DNA of 64,000 bases from Microbacterium sp. SD291 (GCF_017355365.1 NZ_JADIJR010000018.1:1-64000), one strand, 5' to 3'. Positions 32,476-43,179 are shown, counted from the first letter of the stretch. A program made the numbers and translations. Notes: generated by a model from the sequence alone, not told the origin.

Positions 32476-33591
32476 GTGGCGGACCACTATGAGGTTCTCG
32501 GGGTCTCCCGGGACGCTTCCATCGACGAGATCAAGAAGGCATACCGGCGTCTGGCGCGCCAGCTGCACCCGGACGTGAACCCTGGCGATGACGCCGCCGA
32601 GCGGTTCAAGCTGGTCACCCACGCCTACGACGTGCTCAGCGACGACGAGTCCCGCCGTCGCTACGACATGGGCGGCGGCGACGGAGCAGCAGGCAACTTC
32701 GGCGGCTTCGGCGGCTTCGGCGACATCTTCGAGACCTTCTTCGGGACGGCGCAGGGCGGCGGGCGCGGCGGACGCCCTCGTTCCCGGCGCGAACGCGGAC
32801 AGGACGCCCTGGTGCGCGTGACGCTCGAGCTCGGCGACGTCGTGTTCGGCGCCCACCGCGACATCGAGGTCGACACCGCGGTGCTCTGCGAGACCTGCCA
32901 GGGCTCGTGCTGCCAGGAGGGCACCTCGCCCGTCACCTGCGACATCTGCGGCGGCACCGGGCACGTGCAGCGTCAGGTGCGCAGCCTCCTCGGCAACGTG
33001 ATCACCTCCCAGCCGTGCGGCACCTGCGAGGGCTACGGCACCACGATCCCGTACCCCTGCGGCACCTGCGCCGGCCAGGGCCGCGTGCGCTCGCGCCGCA
33101 CCGTCTCGCTCGACATCCCGGCGGGCGTGGAGACGGGGCTGCGCCTGCAGCTGCCCGGCTCCGGTGAGGTCGGCAAGGCCGGCGGGCCGAACGGCGACCT
33201 GTACGTCGAGGTGTCGGTGAACCCGCATCCCGCCTTCAGCCGTGACGGCGACGATCTGCTGGCGACGCTCGAGGTGTCGATGACGGACGCGATCCTCGGC
33301 ACCGAGACCTCCATCGACGGACTCGACGGCGAGGTGGACCTCGAGATCCGCGCCGGCGTGCAGTCCGGCGACGTGCTCACCATCCGGGGCCGCGGCATCA
33401 CGCCGCTGCGCGGCACCCAGCGCGGCGATCTCCGCGTCGGCGTGCAGGTGCTGACACCGACGAAGCTGGACTCGGCGCAGCGCAAGCTCATCGAGGACTT
33501 CGCGAAGAAGACCAAGGCGCCTGGGCCCCAGCTCGCGCAGTTCCAGCAGGGGCTGTTCTCCAAGCTCCGCGACCGCTTCCGCACGCACTGA
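32476..33591 (+). CDS. dnaJ: Chaperone protein DnaJ
   Basis: 371 residues from the GTG at 32476. J domain with the HPD motif (QLHPDVNPG) that stimulates DnaK; a Gly/Phe-rich linker ([15 protein letters not shown]); then four cysteine repeats of the zinc-binding domain ([32 protein letters not shown]; the first departs from CxxCxGxG at the last glycine). The C-terminal substrate domains are complete. Linkage to hrcA rather than dnaK-grpE marks it as the DnaJ2 type of actinobacteria. Confidence 0.95.
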   Translation: MADHYEVLGVSRDASIDEIKKAYRRLARQLHPDVNPGDDAAERFKLVTHAYDVLSDDESRRRYDMGGGDGAAGNFGGFGGFGDIFETFFGTAQGGGRGGRPRSRRERGQDALVRVTLELGDVVFGAHRDIEVDTAVLCETCQGSCCQEGTSPVTCDICGGTGHVQRQVRSLLGNVITSQPCGTCEGYGTTIPYPCGTCAGQGRVRSRRTVSLDIPAGVETGLRLQLPGSGEVGKAGGPNGDLYVEVSVNPHPAFSRDGDDLLATLEVSMTDAILGTETSIDGLDGEVDLEIRAGVQSGDVLTIRGRGITPLRGTQRGDLRVGVQVLTPTKLDSAQRKLIEDFAKKTKAPGPQLAQFQQGLFSKLRDRFRTH

Positions 33592-33595
33592 GCCC

Positions 33596-34324
33596 ATGGC
33601 ACTGCACTTCGTGGTCGAATCCTCGTCCGAGGCCGCCGTCGGAGACGTCGTCTCGCTGACCGGCGCCGAGGCGAAGCACGCCGCGGTCGTTCGGCGTCTG
33701 CGCGTCGGCGAGGCGGTGACCATCGGCGACGGCGCCGGCGTGTGGCTGGCAGGACTCGTCGAGGACGTCTCGGCCGTCCGCGTCGACGTGCGGATCACGG
33801 AGCGGCGCGTCGCCGACCCGGTTCCGTCGCGCCTCGTGCTGGTGCAGGCGCTCGCGAAGGGCGACAGGGACGAACTCGCGGTGCAGGCCGCCTGCGAGCT
33901 CGGCGTCGACGAGATCGTGCCCTGGCAGGCGAGCCGCAGCATCTCGCGCTGGGAGGGACCGAAGGCGGTCAAGGGGCGCGAACGGTGGGCGGCGATCGTG
34001 CGCGAAGCCGCCAAGCAGGCACATCGTGCCTGGGTGCCGGAGGTGACGGCCCCCGTGTCGACCGCGCAGCTCGCCGAGCGCGCCGCGTCGCAGCGGCTGC
34101 TGCTTCTCGACCCCACCGCGACGATCAGACTGTCGGACCTCAACCCGGACGAGCGCGACATCGTCCTGGTCGTCGGCCCCGAAGGCGGCATCGCCGACGA
34201 CGAGCTGAAGCGGCTGTCGAAGGCGGGCGCCGAACGGGTGCTGCTCGGGGACACCGTGCTGCGGACCTCCACGGCAGGGCCTGCGGCGATCGCGGTGCTG
34301 AACGTCGCGCTCGGACGCTGGTGA
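33596..34324 (+). CDS. rsmE: 16S rRNA (uracil-1498-N3)-methyltransferase
   Basis: 242 residues, starting four bases after dnaJ. An N-terminal PUA-like domain (LTGAEAKHAAVVRRLRVGEA) precedes a SPOUT methyltransferase with ALAKGDRDELAVQAACELG, the WGPE-like VVGPEGGIADDEL loop and LGDTVLRTSTAG forming the trefoil knot and SAM site. It methylates U1498 of 16S rRNA in the 30S subunit. Confidence 0.95.
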   Translation: MALHFVVESSSEAAVGDVVSLTGAEAKHAAVVRRLRVGEAVTIGDGAGVWLAGLVEDVSAVRVDVRITERRVADPVPSRLVLVQALAKGDRDELAVQAACELGVDEIVPWQASRSISRWEGPKAVKGRERWAAIVREAAKQAHRAWVPEVTAPVSTAQLAERAASQRLLLLDPTATIRLSDLNPDERDIVLVVGPEGGIADDELKRLSKAGAERVLLGDTVLRTSTAGPAAIAVLNVALGRW

Positions 34325-34368
34325 TCTCTGCGATCCGGACCGCCCGCCGAGCGGCTGGGCGACCCAAC

Positions 34369-34374
34369 TAAGCT
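34369..34374 (+). promoter_or_regulatory. -10 element TAAGCT, leaderless layout (HIT gene)
   Basis: TAAGCT, GGAGAC, then the ATG at 34381. The six-base spacer also resembles a Shine-Dalgarno, so readthrough from rsmE could use it. Confidence 0.5.
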
Positions 34375-34380
34375 GGAGAC

Positions 34381-34731
34381 ATGACGGAACCCTCGATCTT
34401 CACGCGCATCCTGAACGGGGACATCCCCGGCGAGATCCTCGGCGAGACCGAGCGCCTCTTCGCGATCCGTGACATCGCGCCGAAGGCGCCGGTGCACCTG
34501 CTCGTGATCCCGAAGACCGAGGAGTACCGCGACGTGGCCGAGCTCGCCGCAGGCGACCCCGGTCTGCTCGCGGAGCTCATCGCCTTCGCAGGTCGGCTCG
34601 CCGCCGAGCACACCGACGACGGCGACTTCCGTCTCGTCTTCAACACCGGCGCCAACGCCGGGCAGACCGTCTTCCACGTCCACGCGCATGTGCTGGGCGG
34701 CGGACTGAGCGAGAAGAGCCTCGGTGCCTGA
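34381..34731 (+). CDS. HIT-domain nucleotide-binding protein (HINT-like)
   Basis: 116 residues. IFTRILNGDIPGEILGE at the start and the HVHAHVL histidine triad near residue 100 identify the HINT branch, whose members hydrolyse aminoacyl- or phosphoramidate-linked AMP. Its end overlaps the phoH gene by eight bases; the pairing of HIT and phoH is common in actinobacteria. Confidence 0.93.
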   Translation: MTEPSIFTRILNGDIPGEILGETERLFAIRDIAPKAPVHLLVIPKTEEYRDVAELAAGDPGLLAELIAFAGRLAAEHTDDGDFRLVFNTGANAGQTVFHVHAHVLGGGLSEKSLGA

Positions 34732-35836
34732 GGACAGCATCCCCGAAGAGCGCAGCCTCACGCCGCAGCCGCCGGAGACCGTCGAGAAGATCTATGCGGA
34801 CGGCGTCGCCATGGTGCAGCTGCTCGGCCCGCAGGACCGCCTGCTGCGGATGCTCGAGAAGGAGCACCGCGACGTGCAGGTGCTCGTGCGGGGGAACGAG
34901 ATCACCCTGAGCGGCTCGAAGGGCGCCGTGGCGAAGGCGAAGGATCTGGTGGAGGAGCTGCTGACGATGACCAAGGGTGGCTACGACCTCGCCCCGAGCG
35001 ACGTGGCGAGCTCCGCGCGCATCCTCCGCCAGGAGGGCGGTCCGCGACCGAGCGAGGTGCTCGGCGAGGCGATCCTCTCCACCCGCGGCAAGGTCATCCG
35101 GCCGAAGACGCTCGGGCAGAAGGAGTACGTCGACGCGATCGAGGAGAACACGATCGTGTTCGGCATCGGCCCCGCCGGCACCGGCAAGACCTACCTCGCC
35201 ATGGCCAAGGCCGTGCAGGCGCTGCAGCGCAAGGAGGTCTCCCGGATCATCCTCACCCGCCCCGCAGTCGAGGCGGGCGAGCGGCTGGGGTTCCTTCCCG
35301 GCACGCTGAACGACAAGATCGACCCGTACCTGCGCCCGCTGTACGACGCGCTCAACGAGATGATGGACCCCGAGATCGTGCCGCGCCTGATGGCGACGGG
35401 GACCATCGAGGTCGCCCCGCTGGCGTACATGCGCGGCCGCACGCTGAACGACTCCTTCGTCGTCCTCGACGAGGCGCAGAACACGACGCCTGAGCAGATG
35501 AAGATGTTCCTCACGCGTCTCGGCTTCGGCACCAAGATGGTCGTCACCGGCGACATCACGCAGGTCGACCTGCCGCAGGGCGCATCCGGCCTTCGGCTGG
35601 TGACGCGCGTGCTCGACGACATCGACGACATCCACTTCTCCCGTCTGACCAGCGACGACGTCGTGCGGCACTCGCTGGTCGGCCGGATCGTCGACGCGTA
35701 CAGCGAGTACGACGAGCGCCGCACGTCGCAGCGGTTCGAGCGCGAGCAGGCGGCTGAGTTCGCCAACCGGGCTGAGCGCCGAGGGGCCGCGCGACCAGGA
35801 CCCCGCGACCGGATGCCGAAACGAGGCCTCTCATGA
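34724..35836 (+). CDS. PhoH family ATPase
   Basis: 370 residues from the GTG at 34724. An N-terminal KH-like region ([14 protein letters not shown]) leads to the ATPase: [20 protein letters not shown] (Walker A), [27 protein letters not shown] (Walker B) and [10 protein letters not shown]. PhoH proteins are RNA-linked ATPases, often next to ybeY as here, and probably act in RNA processing. The stop overlaps a six-codon mini-ORF leading to ybeY. Confidence 0.93.
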   Translation: MPEDSIPEERSLTPQPPETVEKIYADGVAMVQLLGPQDRLLRMLEKEHRDVQVLVRGNEITLSGSKGAVAKAKDLVEELLTMTKGGYDLAPSDVASSARILRQEGGPRPSEVLGEAILSTRGKVIRPKTLGQKEYVDAIEENTIVFGIGPAGTGKTYLAMAKAVQALQRKEVSRIILTRPAVEAGERLGFLPGTLNDKIDPYLRPLYDALNEMMDPEIVPRLMATGTIEVAPLAYMRGRTLNDSFVVLDEAQNTTPEQMKMFLTRLGFGTKMVVTGDITQVDLPQGASGLRLVTRVLDDIDDIHFSRLTSDDVVRHSLVGRIVDAYSEYDERRTSQRFEREQAAEFANRAERRGAARPGPRDRMPKRGLS

Positions 35837-35856
35837 TGAAACGAGCACTGGCATGA
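35836..35856 (+). CDS. Six-codon bridging mini-ORF between phoH and ybeY
   Basis: ATG overlaps the phoH stop (TGATG) and its TGA overlaps the ybeY ATG (ATGA); it encodes MKRALA. No Shine-Dalgarno precedes ybeY, so ribosome hand-over through this mini-ORF is plausible. Confidence 0.35.
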   Translation: MKRALA

Positions 35857-36311
35857 TCGAGATCAACAACGAGTCGGCCATCGATGTCGACGAGACCGTG
35901 CTGCAGCGACTCACCGACCTCAACCTCGCGCAGCTGCACGTCAGCCCTGATGCCGAGGTCGCGATCGTGCTCGTCGACGAGGGCGCCATGGAGGCGCTGC
36001 ATGTGCAGTGGATGGACGAGCCCGGGCCGACCGATGTGCTGAGCTTCCCGATGGACGAGCTGCGACCTGGCACCGAGGACCGCCCGACCGCGCCGGGGCT
36101 GCTCGGCGACATCGTGCTGTGCCCGCAGGTCGCCGAGACCCAGGCTCAGGCCGCCGGGCACAGCCTGATGGACGAGCTCATCCTGCTGACGACGCACGGC
36201 CTGCTGCACCTTCTCGGCTTCGACCACGCCGAGCCGGAGGAGGAGCGCGAGATGTTCGGGCTGCAGAAGGAGCTCATCGCGGGCTTCGCCGCCTCCGAAC
36301 GCCGGCGATGA
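35853..36311 (+). CDS. ybeY: Endoribonuclease YbeY, 16S rRNA maturation
   Basis: 152 residues. GDIVLCPQVA and the zinc site HGLLHLLGFDH (three histidines) identify the single-strand RNase that matures the 16S rRNA 3' end and helps 70S quality control. It sits between phoH and cnnM with overlapping ends, so all are co-translated; the last bases ATGA start the next gene. Confidence 0.96.
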   Translation: MIEINNESAIDVDETVLQRLTDLNLAQLHVSPDAEVAIVLVDEGAMEALHVQWMDEPGPTDVLSFPMDELRPGTEDRPTAPGLLGDIVLCPQVAETQAQAAGHSLMDELILLTTHGLLHLLGFDHAEPEEEREMFGLQKELIAGFAASERRR

Positions 36312-37603
36312 CGACGGCCTTCCTCCTCGTCGGAGCAGTACTGCTCGTCGCGTTCGGCGGCCTGATGGCCGCGATCGACGCCGCTTTCGGGGTGAACTCC
36401 CGCTCCGACCTCGAGGAGATGGGATCCGAGGGGCGCCATGCGCGCCAGCTGGCGCGCATCGCCGCAGACCCGGACGCGCACGTCAACGCCGTCGCCTTCA
36501 TCCGCGTGCTCGCGGAGACGACGGCGGCGGTTCTCGTCACGGTCGCTTTCTCCAACCTGTTCGACAGCATCTGGTGGGCGATGCTGGCCGCGGCGGTGCT
36601 GATGACCGGCATCACCTTCGTCCTCGTCGGCGCGAGCCCGCGGACGTTCGGCAGGCAGCACGCCGACGGGATCCTGCGCGCGAACGCCCCGGTGGTGCGG
36701 AGCGTCCGCATCATTCTCGGCCCGCTCGCCCAGGGGCTCGTGCTGCTCGGAAACCGCGTCACCCCCGGTGCGGGGCGGAGTTCGTTCACCTCAGAGGAGC
36801 AGCTGCTCAGCATGGTCGACGAGGCCGCCTCGAACGATCTCATCGAGGAGGACGACCGCGATCTCATCCACTCCGTCTTCGACTTCACCGACCAGTTCGT
36901 CCGCGCGGTGATGGTGCCGCGGACCGAGATGGTGACGGTCGACGCCACCGCCACCACGAGCGAGGCCATGGCGCTCTTCCTCAACCGCGGCGTCTCCCGG
37001 ATGCCGGTCGTCGACGACGAGGCGGACGACGTCGTCGGCGTGCTGTATCTGAAGGACCTCGTGCAGTTCGCGTTCCGCGACGAGAGCGCCTGGCGCACCG
37101 CGTCGATCGGCCCGATCTCGCGTCCGGCGACCTTCGTCCCTGAATCCATGCGCGCGGAGACCCTGCTCCAGCAGATGAAGCGCGATGCCGTGCACGTCTG
37201 CCTCGTGATCGACGAGCACGGCGGCATCTCCGGCCTCGTGACACTCGAGGACCTGATCGAGGAACTCGTCGGGGAGATCGCGGACGAGTACGATCAGGTG
37301 TCGGCTGAGGTCGTTGATCTCGGCGACGGACGTTACCGCGTGAGCTCCCGACTCTCGCTGGAGGACGTCGGCGATCTGTTCGGGCTCGAGCTCGAGGATG
37401 AGGACGTCGACTCCATCGGCGGACTGCTCGGGAAGGCTCTCGGCCAGGTGCCCCAGCCCGGTGCTGCGGCCATGGTCGAGGGGCTCGTGCTCACCGGCGG
37501 TGCGTCCCGTGGCCGAGGTCGCGGGATCGCCACCGTGTTCGTCGAGCGGGCGGCGCACGACACGGAGACGGCAGAGCCTGAGGGAGAACGAAACGATGAC
37601 TGA
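36308..37603 (+). CDS. Hemolysin-family membrane protein (CNNM and CBS domains)
   Basis: 431 residues from the ATG at 36308. An N-terminal DUF21/CNNM domain with three to four helices (about 1-150), a SEEQLLSMVDEA linker, paired CBS domains (VMVPRTEMVTVDATATTSEA, then HVCLVIDEHGGISGLVTLED) and a C-terminal transporter-associated domain (YRVSSRLSLEDVGDLFG). Relatives move magnesium or cobalt or resist their excess; true haemolysis is not implied. It is coupled at both ends to ybeY and era. Confidence 0.93.
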   Translation: MTTAFLLVGAVLLVAFGGLMAAIDAAFGVNSRSDLEEMGSEGRHARQLARIAADPDAHVNAVAFIRVLAETTAAVLVTVAFSNLFDSIWWAMLAAAVLMTGITFVLVGASPRTFGRQHADGILRANAPVVRSVRIILGPLAQGLVLLGNRVTPGAGRSSFTSEEQLLSMVDEAASNDLIEEDDRDLIHSVFDFTDQFVRAVMVPRTEMVTVDATATTSEAMALFLNRGVSRMPVVDDEADDVVGVLYLKDLVQFAFRDESAWRTASIGPISRPATFVPESMRAETLLQQMKRDAVHVCLVIDEHGGISGLVTLEDLIEELVGEIADEYDQVSAEVVDLGDGRYRVSSRLSLEDVGDLFGLELEDEDVDSIGGLLGKALGQVPQPGAAAMVEGLVLTGGASRGRGRGIATVFVERAAHDTETAEPEGERNDD

Positions 37604-38492
37604 GCAGACGCGAAGCGGATTCGTGACCTTCGTGGGTCGGCCGAACGTGGGCAAGTCCACGCTCACCAACGCGCTGGTCGGTGAGAAGATCGCGATCATC
37701 AGCGACAAGCCGCAGACCACGCGCCGCGCGATCAGGGGAATCGTCAACCGCCCAGAGGGGCAGCTCGTGATCGTCGACACCCCCGGCATCCACAAGCCGC
37801 GCACTCTTCTCGGCGAGCGGCTGAACGATCTGGTCGATCAGGTCCTCGGCGACGTCGACGTGATCGGCTTCTGCGTGCCGGCGACGGAGAAGGTCGGACC
37901 GGGCGATCGCCGGATCGCGGCGTCCCTCGACGGCTATCCGCGGGCGAAGAAGCTCGCGATCGTGACGAAGACCGATGCGGCCGGCCGCGACGACATCACG
38001 GCGCGGCTGCTGGAGGTGGACGCGCTGCGCGAGGACTGGGCTGCCGTGATCCCGCTCTCCGCACTCACCAACGATCAGCTCGACGTCCTCTCGGACGAGA
38101 TCCTCCAGCTCATGCCGAAGGGCCCCGCTCTCTATCCGGAGGGCATCACCACGGACGAGTCCGAGGAGGACCGCATCGCGGAGATCATCCGCGAAGCGGC
38201 TCTCGACGGCGTGCGGGACGAGCTGCCGCACTCGATCGCGGTGGTCGTCGACGACATCGCGCCGCGCGAGAACAGCGACCTCACCGACGTGCACGCCTCC
38301 ATCGTCGTCGAGCGGGACAGCCAGAAGGCGATCATCATCGGCCACAAGGGAAAGCGCCTGCGCGACGTCGGAGCGCGCGCACGAGCCGGGGTGGAGGAGC
38401 TGCTCGGCACGCGGGTGTTCCTCGGGCTGCACGTGAAGGTGGTCAAGGAGTGGCAGCGCGACCCCAAGCAGCTCGGCCGGCTCGGGTTCTGA
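37596..38492 (+). CDS. era: GTPase Era
   Basis: 298 residues from the ATG at 37596, which overlaps the preceding stop. The GTPase domain shows GRPNVGKST (G1), VDTPGIH (G3) and VTKTDA (G4; the usual NKxD reads TKTD, a common Era variant). The C-terminal KH domain (IIIGHKGKRLRDVG then LFLGLHVKVVKEW-like end) binds the 16S rRNA 3' end. Era checks 30S assembly and works with YbeY and the nearby RecO-linked genes only by neighbourhood. Confidence 0.96.
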   Translation: MTEQTRSGFVTFVGRPNVGKSTLTNALVGEKIAIISDKPQTTRRAIRGIVNRPEGQLVIVDTPGIHKPRTLLGERLNDLVDQVLGDVDVIGFCVPATEKVGPGDRRIAASLDGYPRAKKLAIVTKTDAAGRDDITARLLEVDALREDWAAVIPLSALTNDQLDVLSDEILQLMPKGPALYPEGITTDESEEDRIAEIIREAALDGVRDELPHSIAVVVDDIAPRENSDLTDVHASIVVERDSQKAIIIGHKGKRLRDVGARARAGVEELLGTRVFLGLHVKVVKEWQRDPKQLGRLGF

Positions 38493-38493
38493 C

Positions 38494-38544
38494 ATGCCGA
38501 CCGACACGACGACGGTGGCGAGGCCGCCGACCGCAGCGGCATGA
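38494..38544 (+). CDS. 16-codon mini-ORF between era and the sigma factor gene
   Basis: Begins one base after the era stop, encodes MPTDTTTVARPPTAAA, and its TGA overlaps the sigma ATG (ATGA). The sigma gene has no TANNNT-N6 promoter and no Shine-Dalgarno, so readthrough and coupling through this ORF is a possible way of translating it. Confidence 0.35.
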   Translation: MPTDTTTVARPPTAAA

Positions 38545-39068
38545 ACGCCGGCAGCGAAGACCCGAACTCGCTGCGCAACGAGGTCTTCTCCCGCGTCTTC
38601 GATGAGAACTGGGCATCGGTCCGGCGTCACATCGAATGCGTCGTCGACGACGACGCCGAGGTCACCGAACTCGTCTCGGAGGTGTTCCTCGTCGTCTGGC
38701 ACCGTCTGAACCCGAAGAAGCCGATGGATCGCACCTGGCTGCTGCGCGTGGCCGAGCGCGCGCTGAATTCGCGCAACGGCCGCTCGACCACCCGTCTGAC
38801 GGCGCTCGATGCCGTGCACCAGGGGATGTCAGGCGAATCGGAGCCGCCCGACCGGGCGGAGCGGGCGAGAGTCCTGAGAGCTTTGGGTGTCCTCACACCG
38901 GCCGAGCGGCGTATCATCATGCTCACGTACTGGGACGGGCTGGCCGTGGGGGAGATCGCGGATCTGATTCGCCGGTCCCGTTCGAGAGTGCGAATCACAC
39001 TGCATCGCGCGCAGCGACGGCTGCGTGCGGAGCTGGGCCTGGAGGGGGCGAGTGACGGAGATGGCTGA
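38541..39068 (+). CDS. ECF-type RNA polymerase sigma factor
   Basis: 175 residues. Region 2 runs through VRRHIECVVDDDAEVTELVSEVFLVVWHRL-like sequence (acidic D-A-E-V-T-E-L-V-S-E-V-F stretch, near residues 32-52), and region 4 is LTPAERRIIMLTYWDGLAVG plus EIADLIRRSRSRVRITLHRA, the helix-turn-helix for the -35 box. Regions 1 and 3 are absent, as in group 4 sigma factors. It is the first of three overlapping genes; the next encodes a membrane protein in the position of an anti-sigma factor. Confidence 0.88.
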   Translation: MNAGSEDPNSLRNEVFSRVFDENWASVRRHIECVVDDDAEVTELVSEVFLVVWHRLNPKKPMDRTWLLRVAERALNSRNGRSTTRLTALDAVHQGMSGESEPPDRAERARVLRALGVLTPAERRIIMLTYWDGLAVGEIADLIRRSRSRVRITLHRAQRRLRAELGLEGASDGDG

Positions 39069-40041
39069 GAGCGCCGTGCTCGAGCGAATGCTCACAGAGG
39101 CGGATCCTGCGCGCACTCCGCGCGATTCGAAGCCGGATGCCGCCGCGCTGATGACCCGCGACCGGATCATCCGGAAGGCATCCGGGCCGCGCCGCCGATC
39201 GCCGATCGCCGTCCGATGGGCGACCGGTCTTGCAGGAGCCGCCGCGGCGGCCGCCCTGGCCGTCGCAGTGCTGGTGCCGCACGGCGGTGCCGTCGCCGGC
39301 ACACCGCGTCCGCTGGACTTCGCGGACGCCGGCAGCGTCGCGGACATCCTCGAGGCCGCGCATACGGACCTCTCCGTGGCGGCCGGACCGGCGGAGCCCA
39401 TCCGGTCGGTGCGCTCCGCGACATGGGCGTTCCACTTCGACGGAGACACCGCGGACTCCGTCGTGGTGCCCGAGCTCACGACCGTGAGCTGGGAACCCGA
39501 TCTCTCCGGACGGTTGACCATCGTCGCGGGAGAGGCGTACGACCCGGCGGATGCCGCCGCGAACGCCGGCGCAGAGGTCACCAGCACCGGCGTCGTCACG
39601 ACCGACCTGCTGATCAAGGCGGGGGAGTTCGGCACCCCCGTGGTGGACCTCCCCGGTGACTCTCGGGACGAGATCCTCGCTGCGCTCACGGCGTTCGGAC
39701 TCCCGGAGGAGCCGACCGCGTACGACGTGGTCTCCAGTGCGACGGCGATCCTCGAGCAGTGGACGCTGACGAACGCCCAGGAGCAGCAGCTGCTGGCGAT
39801 CCTGTCGGAGGCGAAGGGCGCACAGCCTCTCGGCGCCGGCACCGATCGTCTGGGCCGCGCGGTCTCGGGCCTGCGCGTGCTGTCCCCTGATGACGCCGCC
39901 GCCGATGTGCTGCTCATCTCCGAGGACACCGGACGCATCGTCGGCATCGAACGCACCAGCCTCGTCGACGAGGGAGTCATCTCCGCCGGCTCCATCATCT
40001 CGTACCGCATGTGGGACGTGGACGAAGGGCTGGTCGAATGA
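39052..40041 (+). CDS. Membrane protein in anti-sigma position (CU044_5270-like)
   Basis: 329 residues from the GTG at 39052, which has GGAGGGGG five bases before it; an ATG at 39061 is also possible. About 50 cytoplasmic residues, one helix (about 54-75), then 250 residues outside, beginning AVAGTPRPLDFADAG. The inside part lacks the HxxxCxxC zinc motif of common anti-sigma factors, so sigma binding is only inferred from position. The outside part resembles the CU044_5270 group often encoded beside sigma factors. It overlaps the sigma gene by 17 bases and the next gene by four. Confidence 0.75.
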   Translation: MTEMAESAVLERMLTEADPARTPRDSKPDAAALMTRDRIIRKASGPRRRSPIAVRWATGLAGAAAAAALAVAVLVPHGGAVAGTPRPLDFADAGSVADILEAAHTDLSVAAGPAEPIRSVRSATWAFHFDGDTADSVVVPELTTVSWEPDLSGRLTIVAGEAYDPADAAANAGAEVTSTGVVTTDLLIKAGEFGTPVVDLPGDSRDEILAALTAFGLPEEPTAYDVVSSATAILEQWTLTNAQEQQLLAILSEAKGAQPLGAGTDRLGRAVSGLRVLSPDDAAADVLLISEDTGRIVGIERTSLVDEGVISAGSIISYRMWDVDEGLVE

Positions 40042-40520
40042 CGCGCATGCGGGTGCTGGTCTCCGTCGTCGTCGGGCTGCTGTTCGCCGGGGCGACGGCT
40101 GCGCCGGCCTCGGCCGAGACGGGCGGGTGGGCGGATGCCGACCCGCAGATCGTCGAGATGATGGCGGAAGTGCCCGGCGGGGTGCTCCTCGACGCCACGC
40201 ACGCGGTGTGGCCGGAACTGGGCATGGAACTGATCGTGCCGGAGTCCTCGATCGGAGTCGCGAGCATGGCGGCCGTCGGTCCCTGCGCAACGGGACGGAT
40301 CTGCGCGTACTCGGGCCAGTCGCTCACTGGTTCGGTGCTCACCTTCAGCACCTGCGGAATCCACGCGATCCCCTCGTCGTTCCGGACGCGGTCGCTCGCG
40401 AACGCCCGCTCGTCCGGCTACACGCAGGCACGCAACGGCACCACGGTCCTCGCCACGGCATGGGCCGGAGGCTGGACGAACGTGTACGGAACCGCGACCA
40501 ACCTCCGCTGCGTCTTCTGA
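40038..40520 (+). CDS. Secreted peptidase-inhibitor I36 / crystallin-like protein
   Basis: 160 residues. A signal peptide (MTRMRVLVSVVVGLLFAG.. ending APASA, cleavage near residue 26) is followed by about 50 residues of possible pro-region and a small domain with GPCATGRICAYSGQSLTGSV, the pattern of family I36 metalloprotease inhibitors and related beta-gamma crystallin folds. Cysteines at 83, 89, 106 and 158 could form two disulphides. Translation is coupled to the membrane gene (ATGA), so this is the probable effector of the sigma cassette. Confidence 0.75.
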   Translation: MTRMRVLVSVVVGLLFAGATAAPASAETGGWADADPQIVEMMAEVPGGVLLDATHAVWPELGMELIVPESSIGVASMAAVGPCATGRICAYSGQSLTGSVLTFSTCGIHAIPSSFRTRSLANARSSGYTQARNGTTVLATAWAGGWTNVYGTATNLRCVF

Positions 40521-40542
40521 GGCGCTCGCGCCGATCCGGCGG

Positions 40543-41187
40543 TCAGTCGACCTCGCGCAGGGCCGAGGTGACGAGGACCACGCCCTCGCCGTACTCGGCA
40601 TCCACGGCATCCTGGATCGTTCCGTCGTCCCACACCACGTGGAGCCAGACGTACCCGCGCTCGGACCACAGCGTCAGTGCGGCCGGTCCCAGCCGCGCAG
40701 CGATGTCGTCCTGCACGCGGGTGAGCTCGTCCTCCGGCGTGGTGCCGTCGACCCCGTCGGCCGGGTCCTCCGGGCGGATCGGATCGTAGAGCGCGAGCAT
40801 GACCGGCTGGTCGGTCACCGTGTACCGCTCGCCGTCGTAGGTGCCGTACACGGCATACGAGCCCCAGGTGGTCTCCCCGCTCGTCTCGCTGCCGTCCAGC
40901 CCCTCCCAGCTCCAGCCGTCGAGCGGGATGCCCGAGCACTGCGGCGGATAGGACTCGGCGATGGCGCCGAGGCACAGCTGCGCATCGCCCGCCACGTCGA
41001 GCACGGTCCCCACCCCGATCAGACGCCCCTCCGGCGGGGCCGGCTGCGCGGATTCCAGCCGCTGGTCCGCGGGGACGCTCGTGCTGGTCGGGGCGACGGA
41101 GCCGGGGCCCGACGCGCATCCGCTCAGGGCGGCGAGTGCGAGGACGGAGGCGGCGGCGAGAAGCAGGCGGGTGCGCGATGTGCTCAT
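40543..41187 (-). CDS. Secreted lipoprotein of unknown function
   Basis: 214 residues. The signal peptide ends in ALSGC (cysteine about 24), so it should be lipid-anchored outside. The rest has two cysteines (QLCLGAIAESYPPQCSG), a tryptophan-rich centre (DGWSWEGLDGSE), and no family I can name. It is transcribed towards the sigma cassette and away from leuA. GACACT seven bases before the ATG may be its promoter. Confidence 0.82.
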   Translation of the reverse strand: MSTSRTRLLLAAASVLALAALSGCASGPGSVAPTSTSVPADQRLESAQPAPPEGRLIGVGTVLDVAGDAQLCLGAIAESYPPQCSGIPLDGWSWEGLDGSETSGETTWGSYAVYGTYDGERYTVTDQPVMLALYDPIRPEDPADGVDGTTPEDELTRVQDDIAARLGPAALTLWSERGYVWLHVVWDDGTIQDAVDAEYGEGVVLVTSALREVD

Positions 41188-41194
41188 GACTGAC

Positions 41195-41200
41195 AGTGTC
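41195..41200 (-). promoter_or_regulatory. Possible -10 element GACACT (lipoprotein)
   Basis: Minus-strand GACACT, seven bases, then the ATG at 41187; G replaces the usual first T. Confidence 0.4.
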
Positions 41201-41250
41201 CGCGATCCGCGGATCGTCTCGACGCGCGTGGAACCCGCCGGCATCCCTGC

Positions 41251-41256
41251 TACCAT
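41251..41256 (+). promoter_or_regulatory. -10 element TACCAT, leaderless layout (leucine leader)
   Basis: TACCAT, GGCCGC, then the ATG of the leader peptide at 41263, so the attenuator RNA itself would start with its own start codon. Confidence 0.6.
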
Positions 41257-41262
41257 GGCCGC

Positions 41263-41293
41263 ATGCCTTTCGGCGGTCTGCTTCTTCTTAGCT

Positions 41294-41310
<17 letters not shown>
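41263..41310 (+). CDS. leuL: Leucine leader peptide of the leuA attenuator
   Basis: 15 codons encoding MPFGGLLLLSCRDES, with four successive leucine codons (CTG CTT CTT CTT; CTT is rare in this GC-rich genome). Such peptides upstream of leuA are established in actinobacteria: ribosomes short of leucyl-tRNA pause on the Leu codons and change the downstream RNA fold. The ORF ends inside the 5' half of the following hairpin. Confidence 0.85.
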
Positions 41311-43137
<1,827 letters not shown>

Positions 43138-43143
43138 CGCCCG

Positions 43144-43179
43144 ACCCGGTCGCTGAGCCGGCGTGCTCAGCGACCGGGT
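43144..43179. terminator. Bidirectional terminator between leuA and the TRIC-like gene
   Basis: A perfect 15-bp stem (ACCCGGTCGCTGAGC with GCTCAGCGACCGGGT) around CGGCGT. Its right half contains the stop codon of the convergent gene. Confidence 0.85.

Noticed and set aside
32080..34761. 893-codon open frame on the minus strand across hrcA, dnaJ, rsmE and the HIT gene
   Set aside because: It is an antisense shadow caused by high GC at third codon positions; it covers four well-identified genes on the plus strand and has no recognisable domain.
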